A model generated the notes under the pieces. That model was not told the origin of the DNA. It saw only the letters and a list, made by a program, of their open reading frames with translations, and did no database searches. DNA of 64,000 nt. Source: Brachybacterium sillae (GTDB taxonomy: Bacteria > Actinomycetota > Actinomycetes > Actinomycetales > Dermabacteraceae). The stretch lies in contig NZ_JAFEUW010000001.1 of assembly GCF_025028335.1 (NCBI RefSeq), positions 310,001 through 374,000 of the forward strand, read 5' to 3'. Shown one piece after another: positions 63,122 to 64,000 of the stretch (within the stretch, counting starts at the first letter, position 1; each line of letters starts with the position of its first letter). Both the position numbers and the translations under genes were made by a program.

Positions 63122-64000
63122 TTGACGCAGGCACAGCCGGCCCTGGCCACCACCGTCACCCCGGAACAGGTCACGGAGCAGGTGCGCACCTGGGTGCAGG
63201 CCGCATCCCACCGCCCCACGCCCGCCGCGGCGACGATGCTGGCGGAGCTGCTGAAGGACCCGAAGGGCCTGGAGTTCACCGTGGCGTTCGTGGATCGCGT
63301 GATCCGCACGGAGGACCCCCGCGCCGCCGCCGCGGAGCTGCGCCGCCTCGCCGCCGATCCGCCGTCGTTCCTGCCCGCGCCCCTGCGCCGCATCGTCGGT
63401 CTCGGCGGTACCGCCTCCCACGTCGCCCCCGACGTGGTGGTCCGCACCGCCGCCGCGGTCATGCGCGGCATGGTCGGCCACCTGGTGCTGGACTCCCGAG
63501 ACCCCATGCTGGCCCGCTCGATCGCCCGTCTGCGCGCCCAGGGCACCGAGCTGAACATCAACCTGCTCGGCGAGGCCGTCCTCGGCGCCCGCGAGGCGAA
63601 CCGTCGCCTGGAGGGTGTGCGCACCCTGGTGCAGCGCGAGGACGTCGACTACGTCTCCATCAAGGTCTCCTCGATCGTTGACCACCTGTCGCTGTGGGGG
63701 GCGCAGGAGACCGTCGACCACATCGTCGAGACGCTGCTGCCGCTGTACCTCGACGCGGCCCGCACCTCCCCCACCACGTTCATCAACATGGACATGGAGG
63801 AGTACCGCGATCTGGAGCTGACTCTCGAGGTGTTCGAGAAGCTGCTGGATCGTCCGGAGCTGATGTCCCTGCCCGCCGGCATCGTGCTGCAGGCGTACCT
63901 GCCGGACTCCTCCGCCGCGATGGCGCGTCTGCTGCGTTTCGCGCAGGACCGCGTGGCCCGCGGCGGCGCCCCGATCAAGGTGCGCGTGGTGAAGGGCGCC
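63122..64000 (+). CDS. putA: Bifunctional proline dehydrogenase / P5C dehydrogenase PutA (3' end cut by window)
   Basis: The N-terminal 293 residues of the proline dehydrogenase that oxidises proline to pyrroline-5-carboxylate with FAD; in this family the P5C dehydrogenase usually follows in the same chain, though that part is outside the window. The PRODH barrel shows NINLLGEAVLGAREANRRL, SIKVSSIVDHLSLWG, FINMDMEEYRDLELT and GIVLQAYLPDS, ending at IKVRVVKGA, a flavin-site segment. The start is the rare TTG at 63122: AAGGAG lies 6 bases before it, no ATG or GTG is available near the family start, and the reading frame is intact to the window edge. Confidence 0.9.
   Translation, partial: MTQAQPALATTVTPEQVTEQVRTWVQAASHRPTPAAATMLAELLKDPKGLEFTVAFVDRVIRTEDPRAAAAELRRLAADPPSFLPAPLRRIVGLGGTASHVAPDVVVRTAAAVMRGMVGHLVLDSRDPMLARSIARLRAQGTELNINLLGEAVLGAREANRRLEGVRTLVQREDVDYVSIKVSSIVDHLSLWGAQETVDHIVETLLPLYLDAARTSPTTFINMDMEEYRDLELTLEVFEKLLDRPELMSLPAGIVLQAYLPDSSAAMARLLRFAQDRVARGGAPIKVRVVKGA

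Overview
This 64 kb window is chromosomal DNA from a very GC-rich actinobacterium. Start codons are frequently GTG, genes overlap heavily by 4 bases, and DUF3145, DUF3097, DUF6318 and a homodimeric-type AceE are all actinobacterial hallmarks. The fused oleBC gene and the overall gene content fit Micrococcales, possibly near Brachybacterium/Dermabacteraceae. The genus assignment is inference. Nothing indicates a plasmid, prophage, IS element or CRISPR array. The window looks like core chromosome with a few accessory spots.

Layout from left to right. 1-7370: the 3' part of aceE, a small GntR regulator, the type II fatty-acid synthesis cluster fabD-fabH-acpP-fabF, and convergent DUF3145. 7478-8654: def, an OsmC-like gene and tRNA-Asn on the minus strand. 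8834-13130: the fructose PTS operon (DeoR-type repressor, fruK, fruA) behind a promoter covered by 10-bp-periodic CCCACA repeats. 13197-17987: tRNA(CAU), dnaG, dgt, dusB. 18178-21026: an LLM-type flavin oxidoreductase and glyS. 21190-24573: a zinc-uptake operon with a Zur box at its start, followed by zur. 24584-28612: a DedA-like membrane protein, uppS, recO, and leuA with an upstream leader peptide and attenuator. 28708-33039: an era/CNNM/ybeY/phoH/HIT operon. 33220-35045: an AT-richer pair of secreted genes (DUF6318 lipoprotein and PKD-like protein). 35137-39286: a nucleoside hydrolase, rsmE, dnaJ and hrcA behind a CIRCE element. 39481-42463: a CHAP-domain exoprotein, DUF3097 and a DUF4870 protein. 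42541-46270: hemW, a MOSC protein and lepA. 46380-50335: an alpha-E / circularly permuted ATP-grasp pair, a PemK-like protein and rpsT. 50423-54779: holA, comEC, comEA. 54890-60454: a VKOR-family protein and the long-chain olefin operon oleA-oleBC-oleD. 60625-64000: a sugar-phosphate isomerase-like protein, tdk, a small membrane protein and the 5' part of putA.

Several themes link the genes. Fatty-acid synthesis (fab cluster) supplies acyl chains that the ole operon can condense head-to-head into hydrocarbons. The zinc operon, zur and its box form a self-contained zinc-homeostasis module. hrcA-dnaJ carries tRNA/rRNA and nucleoside metabolism genes into the heat-shock operon. At least six genes show a TANNNT-like -10 hexamer exactly 7 nt before the start codon, which indicates leaderless transcription is common here. 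These calls rest on reading motifs by eye; no database search was possible.
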